From: an uncultured Burkholderiales bacterium
Lineage (GTDB): Bacteria; Pseudomonadota; Gammaproteobacteria; Burkholderiales; Burkholderiaceae
Direction of reading: 5' to 3'
Assembly (NCBI GenBank): GCA_946480465.1
Contig: CAMLJY010000097.1
Span: forward strand, 1 to 18,440
DNA: 18,440 nt
The first letter of the stretch is position 1. Every line of letters begins with the position of its first letter. The position numbers and the translations under genes were made by a program. The notes below the pieces were generated by a model, which ran no database searches, had not been told where the DNA came from, and was given only the letters and a program-made list of their open reading frames with translations. Positions 1-7,898 of the stretch are shown here, piece by piece.

Positions 1-455
1 TCAGCTTCGACTACGAGCGCATGCAGTACAACACCGTCGTCTCCGGCGCGATGAAGCTGCTGAATGCGCTGGAGGGCTTCAAGGGCGACGGCAGCCCGGC
101 CACGCACGCGGTGCTGCGCGAAGGCACCTCGGTGCTGCTGCGCGCGCTGTACCCGGCCTGCCCCCACATCACCCACGCGCTTTGGGTGGAACTGGGTCTG
201 GCCGCCGAGTTCGGCGACCTGCTGGACGCGCCCTGGCCCGCGGTGGACGAGGCGGCGCTGAAGCTCGACGAGATCGAACTGGTGCTGCAGATCGCCGGCA
301 AGACGCGCGGGGCGGTGAAGGTGCCGGCCGACGCCGACAAGGCGGCCATCGAGGCCGCGGCGCTGGCATCGCCCGAGTTCGCGAAGTTCGGCGAGGGCAA
401 GCCGGCCAAGAAGGTCGTGGTCGTGCCGGGCCGGCTGGTCAACGTCGTCGTCTGA
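1..455 (+). CDS. leuS: Leucine--tRNA ligase, C-terminal part (5' end outside window)
   Basis: Only the last 150 residues are present; the frame is open to the left edge (first full codon at base 3) and stops with TGA at 453-455. The visible part is the anticodon-binding helical domain (residues near the start reading [20 protein letters not shown]) followed by the small C-terminal domain, which has the typical run [14 protein letters not shown] and ends [15 protein letters not shown], as in bacterial LeuRS. The enzyme charges tRNA-Leu in the cytoplasm. The catalytic and editing domains lie outside the window. Its stop overlaps the lptE start (TGATG), giving the leuS-lptE-holA order common in proteobacteria and suggesting cotranscription and translational coupling. 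Confidence 0.96.
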   Translation, partial: SFDYERMQYNTVVSGAMKLLNALEGFKGDGSPATHAVLREGTSVLLRALYPACPHITHALWVELGLAAEFGDLLDAPWPAVDEAALKLDEIELVLQIAGKTRGAVKVPADADKAAIEAAALASPEFAKFGEGKPAKKVVVVPGRLVNVVV

Positions 456-955
456 TGCGGCGCCGCGCGCTGATCGCCGCCGCGCCTGCCGCCGTGGCCG
501 CGGTTGCCGGCTTGAGCGGCTGCGGCTTCGAGTTGCGCCGTCCGCCCGAGCTGCCCTTCAGCCGCCTGGCGCTGGCCGGCTTCGCGCCGCGCTCGCCGCT
601 GGCCGACGAAATCAAGCGCACGCTGGCACTGACGCTGGAAGTCGTCGAGCAGATGAACCGCGCCGAGGCGGTGCTGCAGTCGCTGGTCGACCGGCGCGAA
701 AAGAGCGTCACCGCGTCCACCGCCGCCGGCCAGGTGCGGGCCATCCAGCTGCGCGTGCGCTTCGAGTTCCGCCTCGTCACGCCCGGCGGGCGCGAGTACA
801 TCCCGGACACGGTGCTGCAGCTGGCCCGCGACATGAGCTACAGCGAAACCTTCGCGCTGGCCAAGGAACAAGAAGAGCAGCAGCTCTATGCCGCGATGCA
901 GACCGACATCGTGCAGCTGTTGATGCGGCGGCTGGCCGAAGTGAAGCGGAGCTAA
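455..955 (+). CDS. lptE: LPS-assembly lipoprotein LptE
   Basis: This 166-residue protein begins with an Arg-rich n-region, an Ala/Val hydrophobic stretch and a lipobox LSGC at residues 20-23, so it is predicted to be cleaved before Cys23, lipidated and sent to the outer membrane. The following GFELR and the later EFRL-TPGGREYIPDTVLQLARDMSYSE region match the LptE family. LptE plugs the LptD barrel and helps insert lipopolysaccharide in the outer leaflet; its partner lptD is also in this window (13907-16306, reverse). The ATG at 455 overlaps the leuS stop (TGATG), the expected position for translational coupling, and places the signal peptide exactly at the start. A longer in-frame reading back into leuS is not credible. 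holA follows six bases later. Confidence 0.93.
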   Translation: MRRRALIAAAPAAVAAVAGLSGCGFELRRPPELPFSRLALAGFAPRSPLADEIKRTLALTLEVVEQMNRAEAVLQSLVDRREKSVTASTAAGQVRAIQLRVRFEFRLVTPGGREYIPDTVLQLARDMSYSETFALAKEQEEQQLYAAMQTDIVQLLMRRLAEVKRS

Positions 956-961
956 GACACG

Positions 962-2062
962 ATGCAGCTGCGCCCCGACCAACTCGCCGCGCACCTCACC
1001 AAGGGCCTGAAGCCGATCTACACGGTGCACGGCGACGAGCCGCTGCTGGCACAGGAGGCCGGCGACGCCGTGCGTGCCGCAGCGCGTGCCGCGGGCTTCA
1101 CCGAGCGCAAGGTCTTCACCGTCAGCGGCGCGCACTTCGACTGGTCGGGCGTGCTGGCGGCAGCGCAGGCGATGAGCCTGTTCGCCGAGCGCCAGCTGAT
1201 CGAGATCCGCATTCCCGGCGGCAAGCCGGGCAAGGATGGATCCGAGGCTTTGCAACGTTATTGCGAGGGCCTGTCCGAGGACGTCCTGACCATCGTGCAT
1301 TGTCCCAAGCTGGACCGCCAGCAGCAGCAGAGCGCCTGGTTCACCGCGCTGGACGCGGCGGGCGTCAGCGTGCGCGTGGACCCGATCGAGCGCCGCGGGC
1401 TGCCGCAGTGGATCGCGCAGCGCCTGGCGGCGCAGGGCCAGCGTGTCGAGGACGGCGAGGCCGGCCAGCAGACGCTGGCCTTCTTCGCCGACCGGGTCGA
1501 AGGCAACCTGCTCGCCGCGCACCAGGAGCTGCAGAAGCTGGCACTGCTGTACCCCGCCGGCACCTTGAGCTTCGACCAGGTGGAGTCGGCGGTGCTGAAC
1601 GTCGCCCGCTACGACGTCTTCAAGCTCGGCGAGGCGGTGCTGGCCGGCCAGACCGGGCGGGTGCTGCGCATGCTGGACGGCCTGCGCGCCGAGGGCGAGG
1701 CCGCGGTGCTGGTGCACTGGACGCTGGCGGGCGACATCCTCGCGCTGAAGAGCGCCCACGATGCGATGGCGGACGGCAAGCCGCTGCCGGTGGCGCTGCG
1801 CGAGGCGCGCGTGTGGGGCATGAAGGAACGGCTGTTCGAGCGCGTGCTGCCGCTGCTGGCCGGCCACCAGCTCGCGCACCTGGTCGAGGCGGCCAGCATC
1901 TGCGACGGCGTGATCAAGGGCCTGAAGCACCCTGCCTGGCCGCTGGAGCCGTGGGACGCGCTGCGCCGCCTGGCGCTGCTGCTGACCCAGGCCGCTGCCG
2001 CCCCGCCCCCGCGCCGGGGCCACGCGCCCGTGCTGGTGCGCCTGGCGCTGGAAGCGCCGTAG
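962..2062 (+). CDS. holA: DNA polymerase III subunit delta
   Basis: The product has 366 residues, slightly above the usual 330-345. It is the delta subunit of the clamp loader, which opens the beta sliding clamp and works with delta' and tau/gamma in the replisome. Family features include the N-terminal segment around YTVHGDEPLLAQEAGDAV, the region FAERQLIEIRIPGGKPGKDG in the AAA+-like domain, and the C-terminal helical collar segments VFKLGEAVLAGQTGRVLRML and EAAVLVHWTLAGDIL. The start is supported by GGAG at 948-951, ten bases upstream of the ATG. It lies six bases after lptE, continuing the leuS operon. The TAG stop sits in the loop of a perfect 9-bp hairpin (2051-2071), and the next gene is convergent, only seven bases away. 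Confidence 0.94.
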   Translation: MQLRPDQLAAHLTKGLKPIYTVHGDEPLLAQEAGDAVRAAARAAGFTERKVFTVSGAHFDWSGVLAAAQAMSLFAERQLIEIRIPGGKPGKDGSEALQRYCEGLSEDVLTIVHCPKLDRQQQQSAWFTALDAAGVSVRVDPIERRGLPQWIAQRLAAQGQRVEDGEAGQQTLAFFADRVEGNLLAAHQELQKLALLYPAGTLSFDQVESAVLNVARYDVFKLGEAVLAGQTGRVLRMLDGLRAEGEAAVLVHWTLAGDILALKSAHDAMADGKPLPVALREARVWGMKERLFERVLPLLAGHQLAHLVEAASICDGVIKGLKHPAWPLEPWDALRRLALLLTQAAAAPPPRRGHAPVLVRLALEAP

Positions 2063-2071
2063 CGGCGCTTC
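2051..2071. terminator. Perfect 9-bp hairpin between convergent holA and ghrA
   Basis: The arms GAAGCGCCG and CGGCGCTTC flank TAG, which is the holA stop codon; the far arm enters the ghrA stop on the other strand. There is no T-run on either side, so this is terminator-like rather than a classic intrinsic terminator. It is the only structure between two convergent operons. Confidence 0.45.
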
Positions 2072-3008
2072 AGTAGCCCCGGCTGCGCTGCACCTCGTGC
2101 GCGATCGGCCGTCCGGCCGCCAGCGCTTCGATGTTGGCCGCCGCCACGGCCGCCGCACTGCGCAGGTCGGTCTGCGCCGCGGCATGCGGCAGCACCGTGA
2201 TGCGCTCATGCATCCAGAAGGGGTGCTCGGCCGGCAGCGGCTCGGTGCCGAAGACGTCGAGCACGGCATGCGACAAGCGCCCGGTGTCCAGCGCAGCCAG
2301 CAGGTCCGCCTCCACCAGGTGCGCACCACGCGCCAGGTTCACGATCGACGCACCGGCCGGCAACTGCGCGAACAGCGCCGCGTTCAGCAGGCCGCGTGTT
2401 TCGTTCGTCAGCGGCAGGAGATTGACGACGATCTGCGCCTCGGCCAAGGCCGCCGGCAATGCGGCCGATCCGGCATGGATGCGCAAGCCGCCTTCGGCTT
2501 CGGCGGCGGAGCGGGACCATCCGGACACCCGGTAGCCCTGCCCCAGCAGCCGCCGCGCGGCCGTGCGGCCCATCTGGCCCAGGCCCAGCACCAGCACGCC
2601 CACCTCGTCCGCCCGCAACTGCGGCAGCACCTGCCAGGCGCACGCACGCTGCTGCGCGGCATAGCGGAAGAAGCCGCGGTGCAGCGACAGCACCGCCCAC
2701 AGCGCGGTTTCGGCCATGGCCGCATTCATCGCCGGGTCGACCATGCGGGCGATCGGCACGCCACGCGGCAGCGTGGGATCGTCGAGCAGCCGATCGACGC
2801 CGGCCCACAGCGACTGGATCAACCGCAGGGACGGCAAGCCCTGCAAACTGCCGGGCGGCGGGTTGGCGACGATGGCGGCGTCGATCGGCCCCGCGGCCTG
2901 CGCGCGGGACAGCAACAGCTCGTGCGCAGGCAGCGCCGCGCGCAGCGCAGTCGCCCAGGCGTCGTGATCGTCGGCGCTGTCCCAGGTTCCGGCCAGCAGC
3001 ACGTTCAT
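2070..3008 (-). CDS. ghrA: Glyoxylate/hydroxypyruvate reductase A (D-2-hydroxyacid dehydrogenase family)
   Basis: The 312-residue protein is of normal length for GhrA. It carries the Rossmann fingerprint G142-x-G144-xx-G147 (LGLGQMGRTAARRLLGQGY) and the three catalytic residues of the family: Arg227 in NLARGAH, Glu256 in DVFGTEPLP and His275 in VLPHAAAQTD. The short N-terminal substrate domain and the AAQT after the catalytic His are typical of the GhrA branch. It should reduce glyoxylate and hydroxypyruvate with NADPH in the cytoplasm; the exact substrate cannot be read from sequence. The ATG at 3006-3008 overlaps the pncC stop (ATGA), so it is the last gene of the thiL-pgpA-pncC-ghrA chain. 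It converges on holA, where relatives often have other genes. Confidence 0.88.
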   Translation of the reverse strand: MNVLLAGTWDSADDHDAWATALRAALPAHELLLSRAQAAGPIDAAIVANPPPGSLQGLPSLRLIQSLWAGVDRLLDDPTLPRGVPIARMVDPAMNAAMAETALWAVLSLHRGFFRYAAQQRACAWQVLPQLRADEVGVLVLGLGQMGRTAARRLLGQGYRVSGWSRSAAEAEGGLRIHAGSAALPAALAEAQIVVNLLPLTNETRGLLNAALFAQLPAGASIVNLARGAHLVEADLLAALDTGRLSHAVLDVFGTEPLPAEHPFWMHERITVLPHAAAQTDLRSAAAVAAANIEALAAGRPIAHEVQRSRGY

Positions 3009-3487
3009 CCAGGCATCCTTTCGATCAGGCCCAGCAGCGCGCGCGCCACGGTGGCGCCACGCACGGCCGCGCGGTCACCGGGGAAGACATGGCGCTCGGC
3101 CTGTGGATCATGCCCGCGCCGGCACCAGGCCAGCCACACCAGCCCGACCGGCTTGTCCGCGCTGCCGCCACCGGGTCCGGCGATGCCGGTGACGGCCACG
3201 GCCCAGTCGGCACGGGAATGGGCCAGGGCGCCGGCCGCCATCGCGCGCGCCACAGCCTCGCTCACGGCCCCGTGGCCGCGGATCAGTTCGGCATCGACGC
3301 CGAGCAGCTCGGTCTTGGCCTCGTTGCTGTAGCTGACCATGCCGCGCTCGAACCAGTCGCTGGACCCAGCCAGCCCGGTGCAGGCGGCGGCGATCAGGCC
3401 ACCGGTGCAGCTTTCGGCCGTGGCCAGGCGCTCGCCCCGCGCCCGCAGCGCATCGGCCAGCCGCGCCACGAGGACCTCATGTGTCAT
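3005..3487 (-). CDS. pncC: Nicotinamide-nucleotide amidohydrolase (CinA C-terminal domain type)
   Basis: This 160-residue stand-alone CinA-C domain protein deamidates nicotinamide mononucleotide to nicotinic acid mononucleotide in pyridine nucleotide recycling. Recognisable motifs are TAESCTGG with the likely nucleophile Ser26, VSYSNEAK with the likely catalytic Lys58, and VTGIAGPGGGSADKPVG at 99-115. The ATG at 3485-3487 overlaps the pgpA stop (ATGA) and gives the family-typical N-terminus; a longer open frame exists upstream but runs through pgpA out of frame. The stop in turn overlaps the ghrA start. The pgpA-pncC pairing is common in proteobacteria and supports both calls. Confidence 0.93.
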   Translation of the reverse strand: MTHEVLVARLADALRARGERLATAESCTGGLIAAACTGLAGSSDWFERGMVSYSNEAKTELLGVDAELIRGHGAVSEAVARAMAAGALAHSRADWAVAVTGIAGPGGGSADKPVGLVWLAWCRRGHDPQAERHVFPGDRAAVRGATVARALLGLIERMPG

Positions 3488-4005
3488 GCCACCCTCCACA
3501 GGGCAATGACCAGCAGCGTGCAGCCGGCAGCCACCAGGTCGTCGAACAGGATGCCGAAGCCCTGGCGCCAGCCGATGGCCTCGCCGGGGCGCAGCTTGAA
3601 GCGCTGGTCGGCCCAGCGCACCGGGCCGGGCTTGGCGGCGTCGAACAGCCGGAACAGCGCGAAAGCCACCAGCTGCCCGAGCCAGCCGGCGGGCATCACC
3701 AGCCACAGCACCAGCCAGAACGCGATCACCTCATCCCAGACGATGGCCCCCGGATCGCCGATGCCGAGGTCGCGCGCAGTGCGCGTGCAAGCCCACCAGC
3801 CGATGCCGAAACCCGCCAGCAGCAGCAGCGCCCAGCCGGTGTCGGCGAGCCACACGTCGAGGAGCAGGAACGACGCCCAGGCCCACAGCGTGCCCACGGT
3901 GCCGGGGGCCACCGGCGACAGCCCGCTGCCGAAGCCCAGCGCAATCCAGCGCGACGGGTGGCGCAGCATGAAGCCCGGCGTGGCGGTGCGCGCCATCGTC
4001 GCCAT
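3484..4005 (-). CDS. pgpA: Phosphatidylglycerophosphatase A
   Basis: The 173-residue integral inner-membrane protein has several hydrophobic spans (roughly residues 35-65, 85-110 and 155-172). It carries the PgpA signatures GSGLSPVAPGTVGTLWA, WDEVIAFWL and FRLFDAAKPGPVRWAD. It dephosphorylates phosphatidylglycerophosphate to phosphatidylglycerol. Start choice is ambiguous: I use the ATG at 4003-4005, which overlaps the thiL stop as TGATG. A GTG one codon earlier (4006-4008) also overlaps that stop, and a further ATG lies three codons in. The protein sits in the thiL-pgpA-pncC chain with overlapping junctions, so it is probably translationally coupled to thiL. Confidence 0.93.
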   Translation of the reverse strand: MATMARTATPGFMLRHPSRWIALGFGSGLSPVAPGTVGTLWAWASFLLLDVWLADTGWALLLLAGFGIGWWACTRTARDLGIGDPGAIVWDEVIAFWLVLWLVMPAGWLGQLVAFALFRLFDAAKPGPVRWADQRFKLRPGEAIGWRQGFGILFDDLVAAGCTLLVIALWRVA

Positions 4006-4973
4006 CACGAGCGGAAGTGGTCGAAGCCGCGGCCGACCGGCACGTCGCGCCCGGCCGCGTCTTTCACGCGCAATCCGGGCTCGGCCTCGATGCGGCCGAT
4101 GCAGGCGGCGGCGACGCCGGCACCCGCTGCCGCGGCTCGCACTTCATCGGCGGCCTCCAGCGGCGCGGTGAAGAGCAGCTCGTAGTCGTCGCCGCCCGCC
4201 AGCGTGCACTCCAGCTGCCAATGCCTATCTTGAGCGGCCAGGATCGGGCTGCGCGGGAGCGCATCGGCCAGCAGCGTGGCGCCGACGCCGGAGCGCCGCA
4301 GCACGTGGCCGAGGTCGCCGACCATGCCGTCGCTGAGGTCGATCGCGCTCGTCGCCAGGCCCCGCAGCGCCAGCCCCAGCGCGATGCGCGGCTCAGGCCG
4401 CTCCATGGCATTGCGCACCCGCTCGAAGGCGTCGCCGGCCAGGGCCAGGCTGCCGCGGAAGACCTCCAGCGCGAGCCGTGCGTCGCCGATGCCGCCGCCC
4501 GCGGGATGGCTGACCCACAGCGCATCACCCACCCGCGCGCCATCGCGCCGCAGCGCCTGGCCGGGCGGCACTTCGCCGAAGACGGTGATGCACAGGTTCA
4601 GGGGGCCGGCGGTGGTGTCGCCGCCGATCAGTTCGATGCCATGGCGCTCGGCGAGGTCATGCAGCCCGCGTGCGAAGCCGTCGAGCAAGGCTTCGTCGGC
4701 ACGCGGCAGCGCCATCGCCAGCGTGAAGGCGCGTGGGGTCGCGCCGCAAGCGGCCAGGTCGCTCAAGTTGACCGCCAGGGCCTTGTGTCCCAGGCGTTCG
4801 GGCGCGACGGTCGACAGGAAATGGCGGCCCTCGACCAGCATGTCGCTCGAGATCGCCAGCTGCTGGCCGGGCGTCGGCGCCCACAGCGCGCAGTCGTCGC
4901 CGATGCCCAGCACCGCGTCGCGCGCGGGCCGGTGGAAGTACTTTGCGATCAGGTCGAATTCGCCCAGGGACAT
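4005..4973 (-). CDS. thiL: Thiamine-monophosphate kinase
   Basis: The product has 322 residues, the usual ThiL length. It phosphorylates thiamine monophosphate to the active cofactor thiamine diphosphate with ATP. Motifs visible in order are GEFDLIAKYF at the N-terminus, the metal/nucleotide motif GIGDDCAL at 23-30, SSDMLVEGRHF at 42-52, NLSDLAACGATP at 69-80, GGDTTAGP, IDLSDGMVGDLGH, and LAGGDDYELLFTAP near the C-terminus. All are those of the PurM/ThiL superfamily. It is the first gene of the reverse thiL-pgpA-pncC-ghrA chain. Only 46 bases separate it from the response regulator gene upstream on the same strand, so it may have its own promoter there or be read through from dctSR. No clear promoter is visible. 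Confidence 0.95.
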   Translation of the reverse strand: MSLGEFDLIAKYFHRPARDAVLGIGDDCALWAPTPGQQLAISSDMLVEGRHFLSTVAPERLGHKALAVNLSDLAACGATPRAFTLAMALPRADEALLDGFARGLHDLAERHGIELIGGDTTAGPLNLCITVFGEVPPGQALRRDGARVGDALWVSHPAGGGIGDARLALEVFRGSLALAGDAFERVRNAMERPEPRIALGLALRGLATSAIDLSDGMVGDLGHVLRRSGVGATLLADALPRSPILAAQDRHWQLECTLAGGDDYELLFTAPLEAADEVRAAAAGAGVAAACIGRIEAEPGLRVKDAAGRDVPVGRGFDHFRS

Positions 4974-5019
4974 GCGGCGGATTGTGGCCGAGGCCCACCA
5001 AGGCCCGGCGCCGCCTGCT

Positions 5020-5697
5020 TCAAGCAGCGTGTTCGCGCAGCAGGTTCGTCAGTTCGACGGCGGACCGCACGTTCATCTTTTCGAACATGCGCGCGCGGTG
5101 GACTTCCACCGTGCGCACGCTGATGCCCAGCGCATCGGCGATCAGCTTGTTCGGCAAGCCGTCGCACACGCGGCGCATCACCTCGCGCTCGCGCTCGGTC
5201 AGCTCGGCGACGGCGCGCTGGACCTGGCGCTTCTGGCGCAGCCGGCCGATCGCTTCGCCGCTCTTGTGAAGCGCCTGTTCGATGCGGTCGACCAGGGCGT
5301 TGTCGGAGAACGGCTTCTCGACGAAGTCGAAGGCCCCGCGCTTGACCGCCGCCACCGCCATCGGCACGTCGCCGTGGCCGGTCAGGAAGATGACCGGCAA
5401 GCGATCGATCAGCCCGGCCTCGACCAGGCGCTCGAAGAGCTGCAGGCCGCTCAGGCCCGGCATGCGGACGTCGAGCAGCACGCACGACGGCGCTTCGGGC
5501 CAGCCGGCGGCAAGGTCGCGCGTCTGCAGCCAGGCCTCGAAGGCGTCGCCGCTCGGGAAACCTTCGGACAGCAGGCGCCGCGAGCGCAGCAACCAGGCCA
5601 ATGCATCGCGCACGACGGCCTCGTCGTCGACGAGGTACACGACCGGGATGCCGAGCGGATGGCCGGACGGGCTGGACATGGTGGGCGGATGGTACAT
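5020..5697 (-). CDS. dctR: FixJ/NarL-type response regulator, DctR-like
   Basis: This 225-residue transcriptional regulator has a receiver domain (about residues 18-140) and a LuxR-type helix-turn-helix (about 163-223). Receiver residues are all present: acidic pair Asp24-Asp25, phosphoacceptor Asp76 in LLDVRMPG, Thr106 in FLTGHGD and Lys128 in VEKPFSD. The output domain has LTEREREVMRRVCDGLPNKLIA and SVRTVEVHRARMFEKM, typical of the FixJ branch. It lies 25 bases after the sensor kinase and should be phosphorylated by it. The symbol is by analogy to DctR of C4-dicarboxylate sensing, supported by the neighbouring malic enzyme, and is not certain. An alternative ATG at 5677-5679 would remove six residues; neither start has a strong ribosome binding site. 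The stop codon is the centre of a small inverted repeat (5015-5027). Confidence 0.85.
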   Translation of the reverse strand: MYHPPTMSSPSGHPLGIPVVYLVDDEAVVRDALAWLLRSRRLLSEGFPSGDAFEAWLQTRDLAAGWPEAPSCVLLDVRMPGLSGLQLFERLVEAGLIDRLPVIFLTGHGDVPMAVAAVKRGAFDFVEKPFSDNALVDRIEQALHKSGEAIGRLRQKRQVQRAVAELTEREREVMRRVCDGLPNKLIADALGISVRTVEVHRARMFEKMNVRSAVELTNLLREHAA

Positions 5698-5722
5698 GCG
5701 CGCCGCGCCGGCGAGCCCGGCC

Positions 5723-7777
5723 TCAGGCCGCCTCCACGCGCGCGGCCGCCGAGGCCTGCGCCAAGGGCAGGGTGAAGCGGAACACGGTACCGCCGCCTTC
5801 ACCGTCCGCGCCCCGGGGCAGCGTCTCGAAGTCGATCGCGCCGCCATGCTGCTCGATCACCGTGCGGCACAGCGACAGGCCCAGCCCCATGCCTTCCTGC
5901 CGCGTCGTGAAGAAGGGGGTGAAGAGCTTCTGCCCCACCTCGGCCGGGATGCCCGGACCGGCATCGATCACCGAGAACGCTGCCCAGCGGCCCTGCACCA
6001 CTTGCACACGCAGCGTCAGCACGCGGCGCGCCAGCGGCGTGCCTTCGCCATCCATCGCCTGCAGCGCGTTGCGTGCGAGATTCAGCAGCACCTGCTCGAC
6101 CATCGTGCGGTCGATGCGCAGGCGTGGCACCGGCTGCACCATGTCGATCTCGATGCGCGCACCGCTCTTGCGCGCCTGCAGCCGCACCAGCGGCAGCACC
6201 GAATCGATCAGCGCGTCCGCGGCGATCACCTCGTGGGCCTGGTTCCGGCGCCGGACGAAGTCGTGCACGCTCTTGATGACCCGGCCGGCGCGCTCGGCCT
6301 GCTCCGCGATGCGCGAGAGGCCCTGGCGCAGCATCTCCGGCGTGTCGGGCGCCGGGTCGTCGAGCAGGTTCAGGGAGCCGGTTGCATAACTCGCAATGGC
6401 AGCGAGTGGCTGATTCAACTCATGGCTCAGCAGCGAGGCCATCTCGCCGACGCTCGCCAGGCGCGCCGTGGCCTGCAATCGCTCCTGCTGCTGGCGCGAC
6501 AGGTCCTCGACCTTGCGCTGCGCGGACAGGTCGAGGATGGCGCTCATCCAGCCCGTGTGGCGGCCGCTGCGGTCCACCAGCGGCGCCTCGTAGACCATCA
6601 CCGGGAAGCGCTCGCCGTTCTTGCGCAGGAACACCGTCTCGTTGCCCTCGCGGGAGGTTTCTCCGGTGACGCCGCGGGCCTGCCGCTCCTGCTGGCGCCT
6701 GCGGTACAGGTCGACATGCTCGGGCGGCCAGTACGGCGGCACCTGTGCCTGCTGCAGTTCAGCCACCGTGAAGCCGACCATGTGCAGGAAGGCCGGGTTC
6801 GCGTAGACCAGGCGGCCGGCGCGGTCGCGGGCGCGCAAGCCCGTGATCAGCGAATCCTCCATCGCACGCCGGAACGCGAGCGCCTCGGCCAGCGCTTCCT
6901 CTGCCGCGGCGCGGCGCCTCGCATCGCGCACCAGCAGCAGCACGACGAAGAACAGGCCCAGCGACAGGCCCAGCACCAGGGCCGTTGCGAGGTTCGGGAT
7001 CAGGCTGGGCCGGCGCTCCGCGGCATCGACGCGCAGCTGCAGGCTGGTGCCGTACAGGTCGACCACGCGGTCGGCGACGAAGACTCCGGCGCCCCGCACC
7101 GGGCCCGCGCGCGCCAGGCGCGTGCCATCGGCCTCGACGAACGAGAGCTCGTGCCGCCGCGCGAAGTCCGGCTGGCGCAGGTCGTCCAGCAAGGTCGACA
7201 GCGCGATGCTCGCGACCCCGTAGCCCACCAGCTGGCCGGCGTCCTGCAGTGGAACGCACACGTCCACCACCTCCAGCCCCAGCCCCTGCTGCTGCGGCAC
7301 GAACTGGCTGCGCGAGAACATCGGCGACATGGTCCGCCGTGCGGCGGCACAGGCCACCTCGGTCTCCAGGTCCATCTCGGCGCGCGGCCAGCGGCTGAAC
7401 AGCGGCTCGCGGTACGGCGAATCGACGGCATCGGCGACACGCAGGCCCTTGTCGCGGCGTTCGACGCGCACCATCTCGCGGTGGCGGCGCAGCAGGTCCA
7501 TCGCCTCGCGCTGCCACTCCTGCGGCTCGGCGTGCCCCCGATGCAGCGCCTGCAGGCCCTGCAGCAGCAGCTGCGCACGCTGGCGCACCTCCGCCGCCAC
7601 GAGCGTCGCCGTTTCGTCGGCGCGCTCCTGCGCGCGGTTGGACTCATAGCTCACCGTCAGCGCCACCAGCAAGGTCTGCGCCACCAGCATCAGCGCGACG
7701 AGCGCCGCCCACAGCATCGCCCGCCGCATGCGGCGCGAGGGCGAAAAACTCATGCTGCGTGGCCAGTCGTCCTTCAT
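5723..7777 (-). CDS. dctS: PAS-containing sensor histidine kinase, DctS-like
   Basis: The 684-residue inner-membrane kinase has one transmembrane helix near residues 20-43, a periplasmic sensor region of about 215 residues, and a second helix near 262-283. A cytoplasmic PAS domain follows (about 304-420, with LVYANPAFLHMVGFT and the PAC-like segment ILDLSAQR). The HisKA box is SLLSHELNQPLAAIASYATG with phosphoacceptor His452. The HATPase domain has LLNLARNALQAM (N box), DAGPGIP (G1) and GMGLGLSLCRTVIEQHGG (G2). The layout matches DctS/FixL-like kinases that sense C4-dicarboxylates, but the ligand is inferred. I chose the ATG at 7775-7777; a GTG at 7793-7795 adds six residues and has a G-rich stretch just before it. 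The response regulator follows 25 bases downstream, and maeB diverges upstream. Confidence 0.86.
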   Translation of the reverse strand: MKDDWPRSMSFSPSRRMRRAMLWAALVALMLVAQTLLVALTVSYESNRAQERADETATLVAAEVRQRAQLLLQGLQALHRGHAEPQEWQREAMDLLRRHREMVRVERRDKGLRVADAVDSPYREPLFSRWPRAEMDLETEVACAAARRTMSPMFSRSQFVPQQQGLGLEVVDVCVPLQDAGQLVGYGVASIALSTLLDDLRQPDFARRHELSFVEADGTRLARAGPVRGAGVFVADRVVDLYGTSLQLRVDAAERRPSLIPNLATALVLGLSLGLFFVVLLLVRDARRRAAAEEALAEALAFRRAMEDSLITGLRARDRAGRLVYANPAFLHMVGFTVAELQQAQVPPYWPPEHVDLYRRRQQERQARGVTGETSREGNETVFLRKNGERFPVMVYEAPLVDRSGRHTGWMSAILDLSAQRKVEDLSRQQQERLQATARLASVGEMASLLSHELNQPLAAIASYATGSLNLLDDPAPDTPEMLRQGLSRIAEQAERAGRVIKSVHDFVRRRNQAHEVIAADALIDSVLPLVRLQARKSGARIEIDMVQPVPRLRIDRTMVEQVLLNLARNALQAMDGEGTPLARRVLTLRVQVVQGRWAAFSVIDAGPGIPAEVGQKLFTPFFTTRQEGMGLGLSLCRTVIEQHGGAIDFETLPRGADGEGGGTVFRFTLPLAQASAAARVEAA

Positions 7778-7821
7778 CGCTCGGCCAGTATTCACCCCCG
7801 CCGGGTGGCCAGTGCTACGCA

Positions 7822-7839
7822 GTTTCGCGCATGCGAAAC
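7822..7839. promoter_or_regulatory. 18-bp inverted repeat, candidate operator between dctS and maeB
   Basis: GTTTCGC and GCGAAAC flank the four bases GCAT, a perfect 7+7 inverted repeat in the 121-bp divergent gap. Its centre lies about 44 bases before the maeB transcription start expected from the -10 at 7863-7868, a position usual for an activator overlapping the -35. It is 45 bases from the dctS start on the other side. The binding protein is unknown; the adjacent FixJ-type regulator is the obvious candidate. Confidence 0.5.
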
Positions 7840-7862
7840 GCCGCGCGCACCGACCACACTCC

Positions 7863-7868
7863 TAGAAT
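7863..7868 (+). promoter_or_regulatory. Putative -10 box (TAGAAT) of the maeB promoter
   Basis: TAGAAT matches the sigma-70 -10 consensus at five of six bases and would start transcription near 7875, about 24 bases before the maeB ATG. No good -35 lies 16-18 bases upstream, which fits a promoter that needs an activator at the inverted repeat 7822-7839. Confidence 0.4.
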
Positions 7869-7898
7869 CCGTCCCCCCGTTTGTGGAGTGCCCCGACG

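Noticed and set aside
11..2329. Reverse-strand open frame of 772 codons opposite leuS, lptE and holA
   Set aside because: It spans three well-supported forward genes, and its translation is Arg/Ala/Gln/His-rich low-complexity sequence typical of antisense frames in GC-rich DNA.
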